Source: Nesterenkonia marinintestina
GTDB taxonomy: Bacteria; Actinomycetota; Actinomycetes; Actinomycetales; Micrococcaceae
DNA length: 64,000 nt
Reading direction: 5' to 3'
Assembly: GCF_025420485.1 (NCBI RefSeq)
Contig: NZ_JAOEFD010000009.1
Span: 1 to 64,000, forward strand
The position numbers and the translations under genes were made by a program. Under the pieces are notes generated by a model. That model saw only the letters and a list, made by a program, of their open reading frames with translations, did no database searches and was not told where the DNA came from. Below are positions 33,837 through 43,192 of this stretch, one piece after another (the stretch's first letter is position 1; each line of letters begins with the position of its first letter).

Positions 33837-35133
33837 GTGATGCTCCGTCCTCCGGGCTCGTGCCGGATCGTCGGTCTCGGGGCGGGGCCCCGTGGTCTGT
33901 GGACGCGTCCTCGCCCAGGATCTGCTCCGACCGCCTGGTCAGACCTGCACGGACGCGCAGCTCGTCCTCGAAGTCGGCGATCCGCCGGGCGAAGGCGACC
34001 AGGTCGCGGTTCGACCGCAGCCCGTCGACGTCGAGCAGCCGCCGCACCTGCTGGGCGGGACGGCCGGTCTGCCGCGCGGCGGCCTCGACGACCACCTGCT
34101 CGTCGGCGGCGCCCAGACGCAGCAGGCGGGCGCTGCGGACCAGGGCCGCGGCGCGCAGGGTCCGCGCTGAGGGCACGATCGCGTCGGACTGCTGATACAT
34201 CCTTCCGCGCCCTTCGGCGGACTCCGAGGCCGGGACCAGCACGGGCAGGGATTCCGAGACCACCGGACCGTGCCGTCGTCCGGCCACGACGATGAACAGG
34301 CCGGTGCAGACCAGCAGCCAGACCGCGAGGAGTCCGAACCACTCCGGAAGCAGGTCCGTGGGGTCCTCCACGCCCTGGTCCCCGGTCGGGCCCACGTCCC
34401 ACTGGGCCGGGGAGTACCAGACGACCCGGTCCTCCGCGCCGAAGAGGTGCAGGGCCAGCGCCGCGCCGCCCTCCTCGACGATCTCTCGGTTCGTGAAGGC
34501 CGCAGGGGTGCCCAGGACGATGCCGTGGTCGGTCTCGATCATCGCGTAGGCCTCCGAGGCGTCCTCGGTCTCGAAGCACAGCGCCTCCGCCGACGAGCCC
34601 TCCAGGCTGAACAGCTCCACCGGCGGCGGGACCGACTCCGCAGCCTCGGCGGCGGGGTGCGCGCACCGGGACCCGGCGGACAGGGGAGCACCCACCGCGA
34701 GGTCCGCACCGACGGCGTACCGCGACACACCGTCCAGCTCGGGCAGCCCCAGAGCGCTGTTCGGTGAGATCCACACCGTCGGACGGTCCTCGGAGACCAG
34801 GTCGTCCAGGGTTTCGGGGTTCGCCGGGCGGTTGCCCTCGTGGACCACGAGCATGGCGTCCGGGTCGTCCTCCAGGGCCTGCAGCGCCGCGACGCCGGAG
34901 CGCACGGTCACCACGTCGGTGCCGCGGTCCTCCAACACCTCGACCATCGCCCCGTAGCCGTCGAGCCGGGGGGAGTCGGTGGCATAGCGCTCCGGGGCGT
35001 CGTCCTGCAGCACGACGTACACGACGCCGGCGAGGATGGCCGCGAGGCCGAGGACCAGCCAGAAGCGCCGACGGGAGAGCCAGCGGCGCAGCGCGGCAGG
35101 TGCGGCCGTCGCGGTCGCGGTCGGGGAGCTCAT
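33829..35133 (-). CDS. DUF4350-domain membrane protein
   Basis: The 434-residue protein has an N-terminal span (WLVLGLAAILAGVVYVVLQDD), an extracytoplasmic DUF4350 part (RYATDSPRLDGYGAMVEVL, LVVHEGNRPANPETLDDLVSEDR), a second span (LLAVWLLVCTGLFIVVAG) and a basic cytoplasmic tail. ATG 35133 overlaps the DUF4129 stop as ATGA, which decides the start. Its role in this MoxR operon is unknown. Confidence 0.82.
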   Translation of the reverse strand: MSSPTATATAAPAALRRWLSRRRFWLVLGLAAILAGVVYVVLQDDAPERYATDSPRLDGYGAMVEVLEDRGTDVVTVRSGVAALQALEDDPDAMLVVHEGNRPANPETLDDLVSEDRPTVWISPNSALGLPELDGVSRYAVGADLAVGAPLSAGSRCAHPAAEAAESVPPPVELFSLEGSSAEALCFETEDASEAYAMIETDHGIVLGTPAAFTNREIVEEGGAALALHLFGAEDRVVWYSPAQWDVGPTGDQGVEDPTDLLPEWFGLLAVWLLVCTGLFIVVAGRRHGPVVSESLPVLVPASESAEGRGRMYQQSDAIVPSARTLRAAALVRSARLLRLGAADEQVVVEAAARQTGRPAQQVRRLLDVDGLRSNRDLVAFARRIADFEDELRVRAGLTRRSEQILGEDASTDHGAPPRDRRSGTSPEDGASRD

Positions 35134-35834
35134 CGGGGCGCCACCACCTGCGGTGCGCTCCATCCGGCGGCCCCGGTCGTCGGCTCGGCGGCCCCCAGGG
35201 CGCGATCCAGTTCCCGGAGGTCCTCGACGTCGTCGCGGCGCAGGTGCCGTCCCCCATAGCGGGAGAGGTTGAACAGGTCCGCGGCCCGCCGGATGCGGCT
35301 CTGGTCCTCGGAGAAGGCGCCGCCGAGCTCGGCGGCGGCCTCGGTGGCGGTGCGGCCGGGCAGCTCGGGCAGCAGCTCACGCTCCTCGGCCGCCCGCACC
35401 AGCGCGCGGAACAGGTCGCGGTAGGCCTCGTCCACGGCCCCGGTCTCGAGGTGCGCCGCGGCGCGCGCCCGCAGCTGATCGGCGCTGATGCCCGGCTCGG
35501 CGTCGAGGGGCGCCTCGGCGCGACCGCGCTGCAGGCGCGGCCGCACGATCAGCAGCGTCACCGTCACCGCCGCGACGATGAGCAGCAGAAGGACCACCGG
35601 GCCCCAGGAGACCTGGATGCCGGTGGTGGAGTGGATGCCGTCTCCGAGTCGGTCCATGAGCGACTCCACGAAATCGCGGATCGTGACGCCGATGCCCTCA
35701 CGGTGGTACCTGCCGTCCTCGAGCTCCTCCTCGAGCAGCCGGCGCGCCTCATCGCGGTCGGGCGACGGGGACGCCGCGGCTCCGACGGTGCTGGGCGCGG
35801 CGCTGAGCGGCGTGGCGCTGGCGGGGACGGACAT
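35130..35834 (-). CDS. DUF4129-domain membrane protein
   Basis: This is a 234-residue protein with an amphipathic N-terminal region, one span (GPVVLLLLIVAAVTVTLLIV) near residues 78-97, and a DUF4129 cytoplasmic domain: LRARAAAHLETGAVDEAYRDLFRALVR, LPGRTATEAAAELG and RRAADLFNLSRYGGRHL. DUF4129 in other bacteria is a partner of transglutaminase/MoxR loci. ATG 35834 follows the upstream stop by ten bases. Confidence 0.85.
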   Translation of the reverse strand: MSVPASATPLSAAPSTVGAAASPSPDRDEARRLLEEELEDGRYHREGIGVTIRDFVESLMDRLGDGIHSTTGIQVSWGPVVLLLLIVAAVTVTLLIVRPRLQRGRAEAPLDAEPGISADQLRARAAAHLETGAVDEAYRDLFRALVRAAEERELLPELPGRTATEAAAELGGAFSEDQSRIRRAADLFNLSRYGGRHLRRDDVEDLRELDRALGAAEPTTGAAGWSAPQVVAPR

Positions 35835-35844
35835 CTGCGGGGCG

Positions 35845-37272
35845 TCAGTGCGGTCGGGCGGGCCCGCCGGGGCCCTCGGAGCCGTCGTCGGGCCGCCGCC
35901 CCCACTGAGGTGCGCCGTAGCCCCCCTGAGGAGGGTTCTGCCCGTAGGGACCCTGCCCGTAGGGACCCTGGCCGTAGGGACCCTGGCCGTAGGGACCCTG
36001 GCCGTACGGGTTCTGCTGGTACGGGTTCTGCTGGTACGGGTTCTGCTGGTACGGGTTCTGCTGGTACGGGTTCTGCTGGTACGGGTTCTGCTGGTACGGG
36101 TTCTGCTGGTACGGGTTCTGCTGGTACGGGTTCTGGCCGTAGGGGTACTGCCCCTGGCCGGGAGGGGGCCCGTACCCCGGGGGCGGCCCGTAGCCCGGAG
36201 GCGGACCGTACCCGCCGCCGGGATGCCGCGGCCCGCCGTGGTGTGCGGTCGGCAGGTGCTCGGCCGATGCGGGGATGACACGACCGTCGTCGTGGGCGCC
36301 CTCGGCCGCGCTGAGCAGGGCCACGTCGAGCCCCTCCTGCTCGAACCGCGCATTGAGCATCATCACGGCGACGCAGGCTCCGAACACGGCCGTGAGCAGG
36401 ACGTTGACGACCATGCCGATCACGGACTGCACGATCAGTCCGGCGGTCGGCGCGGCCCCCGGCTCACCGGTGGGATCCATGCTGAGGCCGGTGATGAGCA
36501 TGCTGGGGATCATGAGGGCCACGCTGGCTGCGATGCCCATCAGCATCAGCAGCAGCAGGGTGCCGATGTGGCGCCACCACCGTCCGCGGTTCAGGCTCCA
36601 GGATCGCCCGACGGCGGCCAGGGCCGAGCGCCCCTCCACCACGACGGCGTAGGGGCCGAACATCACACCGGAGGTGAGCCAGGCGGACAGCAGGATCAGC
36701 CCGGGGATGACGACGATCAGTCCGATGCCGAGGGTCACGACGGTCAGCACACCGGCGACCAGCAGGGCCAGGAGCATCACCACGACCGCGGCGACGACGA
36801 GCACCAGCATCTGCAGTGCCAGGGCGGGGAACCGTCCGGTCGAGAGGCCCACCGCCTGGCCGAAGCTCGTGCGGTAGCCGTAGACGGCGCGGAACACCGG
36901 CACGGCGAGCGTGGCGAACGCGAGGTAGACCAGCAGGTACTGGATGATGCTGGCGGCGAGGAACAGGACGACCGCCGTACCGTCGACGGCGGTGTTGAGC
37001 ATGAGGTCCGGGTCGGTGGTCGGGCTGTACGCCGCGCTGAGGAAGTCCCGGCTCGGCGGGTACAGCAGGATCAGGCTGGTCAGGACCGTGCCGACGGCGG
37101 AGGCGGCGAGCGGGACGCCGATGACCGTACGCGGTGAGTGGCGCAGCATCGCGAACCCGGCGCCGAAGACCTCGCCCAGGGTCATGCGTCTCAGCGGAAA
37201 GACCGCTCCGGGCCGGGCCGGCTCGCCGGCCGTCCCCCCAGGTCCCTGCTGCTGCCACGATGCGCTGCTCAC
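35845..37272 (-). CDS. Multi-span membrane protein with repeat tail
   Basis: The 475-residue protein has PLRRMTLGEVFGAGFAMLRHSP near the start and about six to eight membrane spans, similar to the membrane domain of glycerophosphodiester phosphodiesterase-related proteins. The C-terminal 130 residues are low-complexity: eight NPYQQ units, then NPYGQ and four GPYGQ units, and Gly/Pro runs. The GTG at 37272 is decided by AGGAGG in good position. It is the first gene of the MoxR operon. The tail resembles adhesion- or scaffold-type low-complexity sequence; its function is unknown. Confidence 0.8.
   Translation of the reverse strand: MSSASWQQQGPGGTAGEPARPGAVFPLRRMTLGEVFGAGFAMLRHSPRTVIGVPLAASAVGTVLTSLILLYPPSRDFLSAAYSPTTDPDLMLNTAVDGTAVVLFLAASIIQYLLVYLAFATLAVPVFRAVYGYRTSFGQAVGLSTGRFPALALQMLVLVVAAVVVMLLALLVAGVLTVVTLGIGLIVVIPGLILLSAWLTSGVMFGPYAVVVEGRSALAAVGRSWSLNRGRWWRHIGTLLLLMLMGIAASVALMIPSMLITGLSMDPTGEPGAAPTAGLIVQSVIGMVVNVLLTAVFGACVAVMMLNARFEQEGLDVALLSAAEGAHDDGRVIPASAEHLPTAHHGGPRHPGGGYGPPPGYGPPPGYGPPPGQGQYPYGQNPYQQNPYQQNPYQQNPYQQNPYQQNPYQQNPYQQNPYQQNPYGQGPYGQGPYGQGPYGQGPYGQNPPQGGYGAPQWGRRPDDGSEGPGGPARPH
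35940..36137 (-). repeat. In-frame 15-bp tandem repeats
   Basis: About thirteen 15-bp units (plus strand GTTCTGCTGGTACGG, then CCGTAGGGACCCTGG) encode NPYQQ and GPYGQ. The DNA copies are near-identical, so copy number is likely to change by slippage. Confidence 0.85.
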
Positions 37273-37500
37273 TCGACCCCTCCTGCTGATGATCCTCTGC
37301 GACGCCTCTGCGGCGTCGCCCTCGCCGGTCCGTCCGGCCGGCGCTCCCCGGCTCACAGTCTGTCACCTGCGCGCGCCGAGGGGGAAGCATCACACACGGG
37401 GGACACGGCCTCGTCGGATATCCTGGGCCACGGAGCCGCCGCCCGTCACCCCGGTCCGGGCCGCGGGCCGCCGACCGTCGACGGGGGAGAGGGAGAGCAG

Positions 37501-38190
37501 ATGAGAGCCAGCATTCTGGTCGTCGACGACGACGAGGCGCTGTCCGAGATGATCGGCATCGTGCTTCGCAACGACGGATTCGAGCCCACCTTCTGCGCCA
37601 CCGGACACGGCGCACTGGAGGCCTTCCGCTCGACCAAGCCGGACGTGGTGCTGCTGGACCTGATGCTCCCGGGCAAGGACGGCATCGAGGTGTGTCGGGA
37701 GATCCGTGAGGAGGCCGACACCCCCATCGTGATGCTGACCGCGAAGTCGGACACCGCCGACGTGGTCCGGGGGCTCGAGGCCGGCGCGGACGACTACGTG
37801 CCCAAGCCCTTCAAGCCTGCCGAGCTCGTCGCCCGGGTGCGGGCCCGGCTGCGGCCATCCGAGGGCAGCCACCGTCAGGAGGCCGAGCAGCTGACCATCG
37901 GTGATCTGACCATCGACGTGGCCGGCCATGAGGTCCGCCGCGGAGACACGAAGATCTCACTGACCCCGCTGGAGTTCGACCTGCTCACCGCCCTGGCGAA
38001 GAAGCCCTGGCAGGTCTGGAACCGGGAGATGCTGCTGGAGGAGGTCTGGGGATACCGCCACCAGGCCGACACCCGTCTGGTCAACGTGCACGTGCAGAGG
38101 CTGCGGTCGAAGATCGAGCGCGACCCCGAGCACCCCGAGCTCGTGCAGACCGTGCGCGGAGTGGGGTACAAGGCGGGCGGGCAGGGCTGA
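37501..38190 (+). CDS. mtrA: Response regulator MtrA
   Basis: The 229-residue OmpR-family regulator controls cell-wall and osmotic functions in actinobacteria. The receiver domain has the acidic pocket (VVDDDEALSE), phospho-acceptor Asp53 in VVLLDLMLPGKDG, and the conserved Lys in YVPKPFKP. The C-terminal winged helix has LTPLEFDLLTALAKKPWQVWNREMLLEEVWGY and RLVNVHVQRLRSKIERDPEHP, the MtrA type. It heads mtrA-mtrB-lpqB. The stop is in the same frame as mtrB. Confidence 0.96.
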   Translation: MRASILVVDDDEALSEMIGIVLRNDGFEPTFCATGHGALEAFRSTKPDVVLLDLMLPGKDGIEVCREIREEADTPIVMLTAKSDTADVVRGLEAGADDYVPKPFKPAELVARVRARLRPSEGSHRQEAEQLTIGDLTIDVAGHEVRRGDTKISLTPLEFDLLTALAKKPWQVWNREMLLEEVWGYRHQADTRLVNVHVQRLRSKIERDPEHPELVQTVRGVGYKAGGQG

Positions 38191-38337
38191 CCCATCGCCG
38201 CACGTGAGGACGAGGAGAGCGCGGACGACCGCAGGCCCGCCGCCGGCCACCGACAGGTCGCCCAGACGACGGGATCCATCCCCGTCGTCTCCGCCTCGTC
38301 CCCGTCGGAGGTCCCCTCCGGCGCGCAGCGGGCCGGC

Positions 38338-40239
38338 ATGGCGACGGCCGACCGCGCTGCGGTGGGCCGGAGCCCGGGGGAGCACCCCGACGACGACGCG
38401 GCCGGGGCCACCGACCATGCCGAGGCCGTCGACACCGCCGATTCCACCGCCGATCCCACCACCGACCCCGCCGAGGGCGCCGCCTCTCCGGACGAGCCCG
38501 TCGGCGGGGCACGGGCCGACCGCGGAACCGAGGGTGCCGCGACGCCGACGCCGGCGTCCCCGCGGGATCGGCTGCGGGCGGGACTGCGCGTCGTCGGACG
38601 TCTTCCCCGTCTGTGGAGCCGTTCCCTGCTGTTCCGCGCGGTGGCGTTCACCGGTCTGCTGACCATGGTGGGCACTCTGCTCGTGGCCGTGTTCCTGACC
38701 CACCAGGTGACCAGCGGCCTGTTCCAGGAGCGGTTCGACCAGGTGGAGACCGAGGCGACCAACGGCCTCGACGACCTGCGGAACTTCTTCGCCAACGCCT
38801 CCACCGCCGACCGGACGCAGACCGAGGAGCTGCTGGCGGGTTCGGACGCCATGCTCGAGGGCTCCGGCACCGAGGCCCGCCGCTACTACATCCTGGAGCC
38901 GCTGGACGAGTCGCAGTCCGTCTACGTCTCACCCCGGTCCTCGCAGGGCGTCGACGCCGACATCATCTCCGACGAGCTCGCCGAGGCCGTGGCCTCGGGC
39001 AGCGGTCAGTACTGGCAGTCGGTGGCCCTGGAGCGCGACGGCGCCACGGTCCCCGGGGTGGCCTTCGGCACGCAGGTGACCATCCCGCCGGGCCACGCCT
39101 GGGCGCTCTACTTCGTCTACGACTTCGAGTCCGTCCAGGAGTCCCTCGCGTTCGTCCTGCGGATCCTCTTCCTCGCCGGTGCGGCCCTGCTGGTGATGAA
39201 CATGACCATCGCCGCCTGGGTCACCCGCTCAGTGGTGGCCCCGATCTCCCAGGCCGCCGAGGTCTCGGAGCGCATCGCCGCCGGCCAGCTCGATCAGCGC
39301 CTGGCCGTCCGCGGGGAGGACGAGATCGCCCGCCTGGGGGTCTCCTTCAACCGGATGGCCTCCAACCTGCAGGACCAGATCACCCAGCTGGCGAACCTGT
39401 CGAAGATGCAGCAGCGCTTCGTCTCCGACGTCTCCCACGAGCTGCGCACGCCGCTGACCACCGTCCGGATGGCGGCCGAGGTGCTCCACGAGTCGAGGGA
39501 GGAGTTCGACCCCATCAACCAGCGCTCCGCCGAACTGCTGTACCACCAGGTCGAACGGTTCCAGGCGCTGCTGGCGGACCTGCTGGAGATGTCCCGCTTC
39601 GACGCCGGCGCGGCCGAACTGGCGCTGGCCGAGGTGGACCTGCGGCAGGTCGCCGAACAGGTGCTGACCACCGCACAGCCCCTGGCGCAGAACGCCGGGG
39701 CCCCGCTGTCGCTGGTGGTGCAGGGCGAGGACTTCCGCGCCGAGGCGGACGCCCGGCGCGTCGACCGCATCCTGCGGAACCTGGTCAACAACGCCGTCGA
39801 GCATTCGGAGGGCCGACCGGTCGACCTGGTCATCGGCTCCTCGCCCACGGCGGTCGGATTCGCGGTGCGGGACCACGGCATCGGCATGAGCCCCTCCGAG
39901 ATGGCCCACGTCTTCGACCGCTTCTGGCGTGCGGATCCGGCCCGCGCCCGCACCACCGGCGGCTCGGGCCTGGGACTGGCCATCGCCACCGAGGACACCC
40001 GGCTGCACCAGGGAGCCCTCGACGCCTGGGGGGAGAAGGGCCGAGGGTCCTGCTTCCGACTGGTGCTGCCGCGGCGGCAGGACGCCCCCTACAGGGCATC
40101 GCCGTTGGCGCTGCCGCCGACCTACGACCCTCTGGACAGGAGCCCGGCGGAGCAGATCGTCGCCGAGGTCATCAGCGGCGAGGTCGACCATGACAGGGTC
40201 AGCGAGCAGTCCCTCCACCAGCACGGGGGCGACTCATGA
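38338..40239 (+). CDS. mtrB: Sensor histidine kinase MtrB
   Basis: This 633-residue sensor kinase phosphorylates MtrA. It has a long acidic cytoplasmic N-terminus, two spans (VAFTGLLTMVGTLLVAVFLTH and ILFLAGAALLVMNMTIAAWV) around an extracytoplasmic sensor, a HAMP domain (SVVAPISQAAEVSERIAAGQL), the H-box with His367 (VSDVSHELRTPLT), and ATPase boxes LRNLVNNAVEHSEG, VRDHGIGMSPSE and GGSGLGLAIATE. The start is the first ATG in a frame that is open from the mtrA stop. It overlaps lpqB by four bases. Confidence 0.95.
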   Translation: MATADRAAVGRSPGEHPDDDAAGATDHAEAVDTADSTADPTTDPAEGAASPDEPVGGARADRGTEGAATPTPASPRDRLRAGLRVVGRLPRLWSRSLLFRAVAFTGLLTMVGTLLVAVFLTHQVTSGLFQERFDQVETEATNGLDDLRNFFANASTADRTQTEELLAGSDAMLEGSGTEARRYYILEPLDESQSVYVSPRSSQGVDADIISDELAEAVASGSGQYWQSVALERDGATVPGVAFGTQVTIPPGHAWALYFVYDFESVQESLAFVLRILFLAGAALLVMNMTIAAWVTRSVVAPISQAAEVSERIAAGQLDQRLAVRGEDEIARLGVSFNRMASNLQDQITQLANLSKMQQRFVSDVSHELRTPLTTVRMAAEVLHESREEFDPINQRSAELLYHQVERFQALLADLLEMSRFDAGAAELALAEVDLRQVAEQVLTTAQPLAQNAGAPLSLVVQGEDFRAEADARRVDRILRNLVNNAVEHSEGRPVDLVIGSSPTAVGFAVRDHGIGMSPSEMAHVFDRFWRADPARARTTGGSGLGLAIATEDTRLHQGALDAWGEKGRGSCFRLVLPRRQDAPYRASPLALPPTYDPLDRSPAEQIVAEVISGEVDHDRVSEQSLHQHGGDS

Positions 40240-41990
40240 GCGCCCGCCTGAGCACCGACCCCACCGCCGCACCGATGCGTCGGCTGCTGCCGGCGCTGCT
40301 CGCCGCCGCCGCACTGGTGCTCTCGGCCTGCGCCCCGGTCATCCCCACCGACGGGCCGGTCGGCACCACCGAACCCGACACCGGCGACGACGCCGAGCCG
40401 CAGATCCAGCCGCAGTCCCCGGGGGAGGGGGCCGACGCCGACAGCATCATCGAAGGTTTCATCCAGGCCGGCGTCGGTCCGCAGGACGAATTCTCCGTGG
40501 CCCGGGAGTACCTGACCCCGGAGCTGGCGGACTCCTGGCGCCCCGCCCAGCGGACCTGGGTGTACTCCGCGGATCCGGTGTTCTTCCCCGACGGTGAGGA
40601 CTCCTACACCGTGCAGATGGAGGTCGAGGCGGTGGTCGACGCCGACGGCATCATGACCCCGCTGCCGGAGGGCCGCAGCGAGTCCTTCGACATCGAGGTC
40701 GAGGAGCGGGGCGACGAGGTCCGCATCTCACAGGCACCGGACTTCACCATGATCGACTCAGTCAACTTCAACAGGATCTACGCCTCCCACACCCTGTACT
40801 TCTACGACCCGCAGTACCGGTACGCGGTGCCGGACCAGCGGTGGTTCGCCAGTCGGGCAGGCACGGCGTCGCGGGTGGTCGCCGCCCTGCTGGACGGCCC
40901 GGCCCCGTACCTGGATCCCGCGGTCTCCTCGGCGTTCCCCGAGGGCGCGGCCCTGGAGCACGCCTCGGTGCCGATCGACGACGGCCGGGCTGAGGTGGAC
41001 CTGGAGTCCGACACGCTGCAGGACACCTCCGACGAACAGCGCCGGCTGATGGAGCACCAGCTGGACCTGGCCCTGACCCAGCTCAACGACGTGTCCTCCG
41101 TGGAGGTCTCGGCCGGTCAGCGCGGACTCGAGGTGGACGACGACCTCGATCCCCTCGAAGTCATCGACGAGCCCGTGGTCACCGCCCCGCAGGTCGGGGT
41201 GCTGGACGGCCAGCTCGGGCGCCTGGACGGCTACCACGAGCTGTCGATCCCCAACCTGCCCGACCTGGAGGACCTGGAGCCCCAGCAGCCGGCGGTCTCC
41301 GAGGCCGAGGACGACGTCTTCGCCTTCCTCGACGGGGAGGGGGAGCGGCTCTTCCACGTCCGCTCCGAGGGCGAACCGCAGGAGGCGCTCGCGGGAGAGT
41401 CGCTGACCCGGCCGTCGATGGACAACTTCGGATGGACGTGGACGGCCTCCGACGGAGACGACGCGGCCTCCGTCCACGCCCTGCCCCACGACGACGAGAC
41501 CGAGGCCGCCGCGGTCGAACTCTCGGTGGACTGGCTCGACGGTGTCGGGGTCAGTTCGCTGCGGATCTCCCAGGACGGCGCGCGCGCCGCGATCGTGCTG
41601 GAGGAGGGCGACGAGCACTCCCTGTACGTGGCCGGGGTCATCCGTGACTCCTCGGGAGTGCCCTACGGCCTGGGCTCGCCCATCCGGCTGCCGGTGACGG
41701 TGGACCTGGAGGAGGCCCGGTGGATCGCCTCGGACGAGCTGGTGGTCTGGGCGCCCTCAGACGACGACTCGCGCAATATCGAACGGGTCAGCTTCTCGGG
41801 CACGACCCAGGCGGTCGGCCCGGTGCTGCTGGGCCTGCAGAACGTCTCCGTGGGCGAAGGCACCTCGGTCGGCGGCGGGCAGCGGCAGCTGTTCGCCGAG
41901 ACCGTCGAGGTGCCGGTGCAGGTGCTGCCCGGTCAGCTCTGGAGCACCGAGAACGACGTCGAGATGCGCGACTACTCCTACCCGGGCTGA
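40236..41990 (+). CDS. lpqB: Lipoprotein LpqB
   Basis: LpqB binds MtrB outside the cell and modulates MtrAB signalling. The 584-residue protein has a lipoprotein signal (LLPALLAAAALVLSAC, with LSAC as lipobox), a GerMN-like region (WVYSADPVFFPDG, RWFASRAGTASRVVAALLDGP) and a C-terminal beta-propeller part rich in acidic residues. It overlaps the mtrB stop (ATGA), so the complex is made in a coupled way. Length and order match the family. Confidence 0.93.
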   Translation: MSARLSTDPTAAPMRRLLPALLAAAALVLSACAPVIPTDGPVGTTEPDTGDDAEPQIQPQSPGEGADADSIIEGFIQAGVGPQDEFSVAREYLTPELADSWRPAQRTWVYSADPVFFPDGEDSYTVQMEVEAVVDADGIMTPLPEGRSESFDIEVEERGDEVRISQAPDFTMIDSVNFNRIYASHTLYFYDPQYRYAVPDQRWFASRAGTASRVVAALLDGPAPYLDPAVSSAFPEGAALEHASVPIDDGRAEVDLESDTLQDTSDEQRRLMEHQLDLALTQLNDVSSVEVSAGQRGLEVDDDLDPLEVIDEPVVTAPQVGVLDGQLGRLDGYHELSIPNLPDLEDLEPQQPAVSEAEDDVFAFLDGEGERLFHVRSEGEPQEALAGESLTRPSMDNFGWTWTASDGDDAASVHALPHDDETEAAAVELSVDWLDGVGVSSLRISQDGARAAIVLEEGDEHSLYVAGVIRDSSGVPYGLGSPIRLPVTVDLEEARWIASDELVVWAPSDDDSRNIERVSFSGTTQAVGPVLLGLQNVSVGEGTSVGGGQRQLFAETVEVPVQVLPGQLWSTENDVEMRDYSYPG

Positions 41991-42093
41991 GGCTCCTCCC
42001 CAACCGTCGGGCCGGACCGCTGAGCGCGGCCGTCGTCCACAGCCGCCCCGGATCCACCGCATGCCCCAGCCGTGCGGCATCCAGGATGGAGAC

Positions 42094-42987
42094 ATGACCC
42101 CCGACCGAGCGACCGACCGGCTCTCCGCGGCGGCCGACCGTCTCTGGACCTCGGAGGCCGGTCGCGCGGTCCGCATCGCCGGCGACGCGCTCGCCGGCCT
42201 GGTCTCCCCGGTCTGGTGCGCCGGGTGTCTGGCCGAGGACGTGGTCCTCTGTCAGGACTGCGCCGCCGAGCTGCGCCGTGCGCTGCGACGTCCCTTCGGT
42301 GCGGAGGACGCGGCGCTGGCCCTGCCGATCGTGCCCCGCGGCGGCCAAGCGGACAGTGGAGGTCACGGAGGAGGGCACGGAGGAGGGCACGGAGGAGGGC
42401 ACGGAGGAGGGCACGGAGGAGGGCACGGGGGAGGGGACGAGCGCCTCGAGGTGCTGCCTGTGACCGCCGCCGGGCGCTATGCGGGTCTGCTGAGCCGGCT
42501 CGTCGTCGGGTACAAGGACCGGGAGCAGGTCGGCCTGGGCCGGCTGTTCGCCCCGGGCATGGGCCGAGCCGTCGACGCGGCGCTGGCCCGTTCGGCTCCG
42601 GCGTCGGTCTCGGAGGTGCTGCTGCTTCGACCTCCGACCCGGCTGCGCAGCAGGCTGCGCCGCAGCATCGAGCCGGTCGACGCGATCCTCGCGGCGGACG
42701 GTCGGCGCACCGCGCCGGGTCTGATCGGCCGAGCCTCCGGCGGCGCGCAGAAGACCCGCGACCTCCGCGCCCGACGCCGGGCGGGCCGAGGGTCGCTGCG
42801 TCCGACGGCCCGCGGTCGTCGGGAGCTTCCCGGCCGTCAGGTGCTGCTCGTCGACGACGTCCTCACCACCGGTGCGACCCTGGCGGCGCTGTATTCGGCC
42901 GCAGACTCCGCCGGTGCCCACGTCCTCGGCGCGGCGGTGCTCGCCGCGGCTCCGAGACCGGTCTCCGAACAGGCGCGGGCCTTCTGA
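42094..42987 (+). CDS. ComF-family phosphoribosyltransferase-like protein
   Basis: The 297-residue protein of the ComF family has a zinc-ribbon start (PVWCAGCLAEDVVLCQDCAAELR, two CxxC pairs), and the PRPP-binding motif VLLVDDVLTTGATLAALYSAA at the C-terminus. Between them, residues about 90-113 are six (GHGG) units that other ComF proteins lack. ComF-like proteins are linked to DNA uptake and phosphoribosyl chemistry. ATG 42094 is chosen because GGATGGAG precedes it; an upstream start at 42061 is weaker. It follows lpqB. Confidence 0.86.
   Translation: MTPDRATDRLSAAADRLWTSEAGRAVRIAGDALAGLVSPVWCAGCLAEDVVLCQDCAAELRRALRRPFGAEDAALALPIVPRGGQADSGGHGGGHGGGHGGGHGGGHGGGHGGGDERLEVLPVTAAGRYAGLLSRLVVGYKDREQVGLGRLFAPGMGRAVDAALARSAPASVSEVLLLRPPTRLRSRLRRSIEPVDAILAADGRRTAPGLIGRASGGAQKTRDLRARRRAGRGSLRPTARGRRELPGRQVLLVDDVLTTGATLAALYSAADSAGAHVLGAAVLAAAPRPVSEQARAF
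42361..42432 (+). repeat. 12-bp tandem repeats within comF
   Basis: Six units of GGGCACGGAGGA (first and last slightly different) encode a Gly-His-Gly-Gly run inserted between the zinc ribbon and the transferase part. Confidence 0.9.
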
Positions 42988-43192
42988 GGTGCGGGACGTC
43001 CCACCCCGCCGCAGACGGGGCCGCACGGGTCCGACGGACCCCGCGGATCGGGGCGACGGGGCACGGATGACGGGGTCCGGGATTCGACATATGGTGGGGT
43101 ATGGGCACTTACCTGATGAGTCCCATCACAGCGGTGACGGGACGTGAGACGGTCCTCTCCGCTGTGCCGACGTCAGAACCGAGGAGGACACC

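Noticed and set aside
35940-36137. Looks like a CRISPR array at first sight
   Set aside because: The units are 15 bp without spacers and code in frame for NPYQQ/GPYGQ; the same applies to the 12-bp repeats at 42361-42432.
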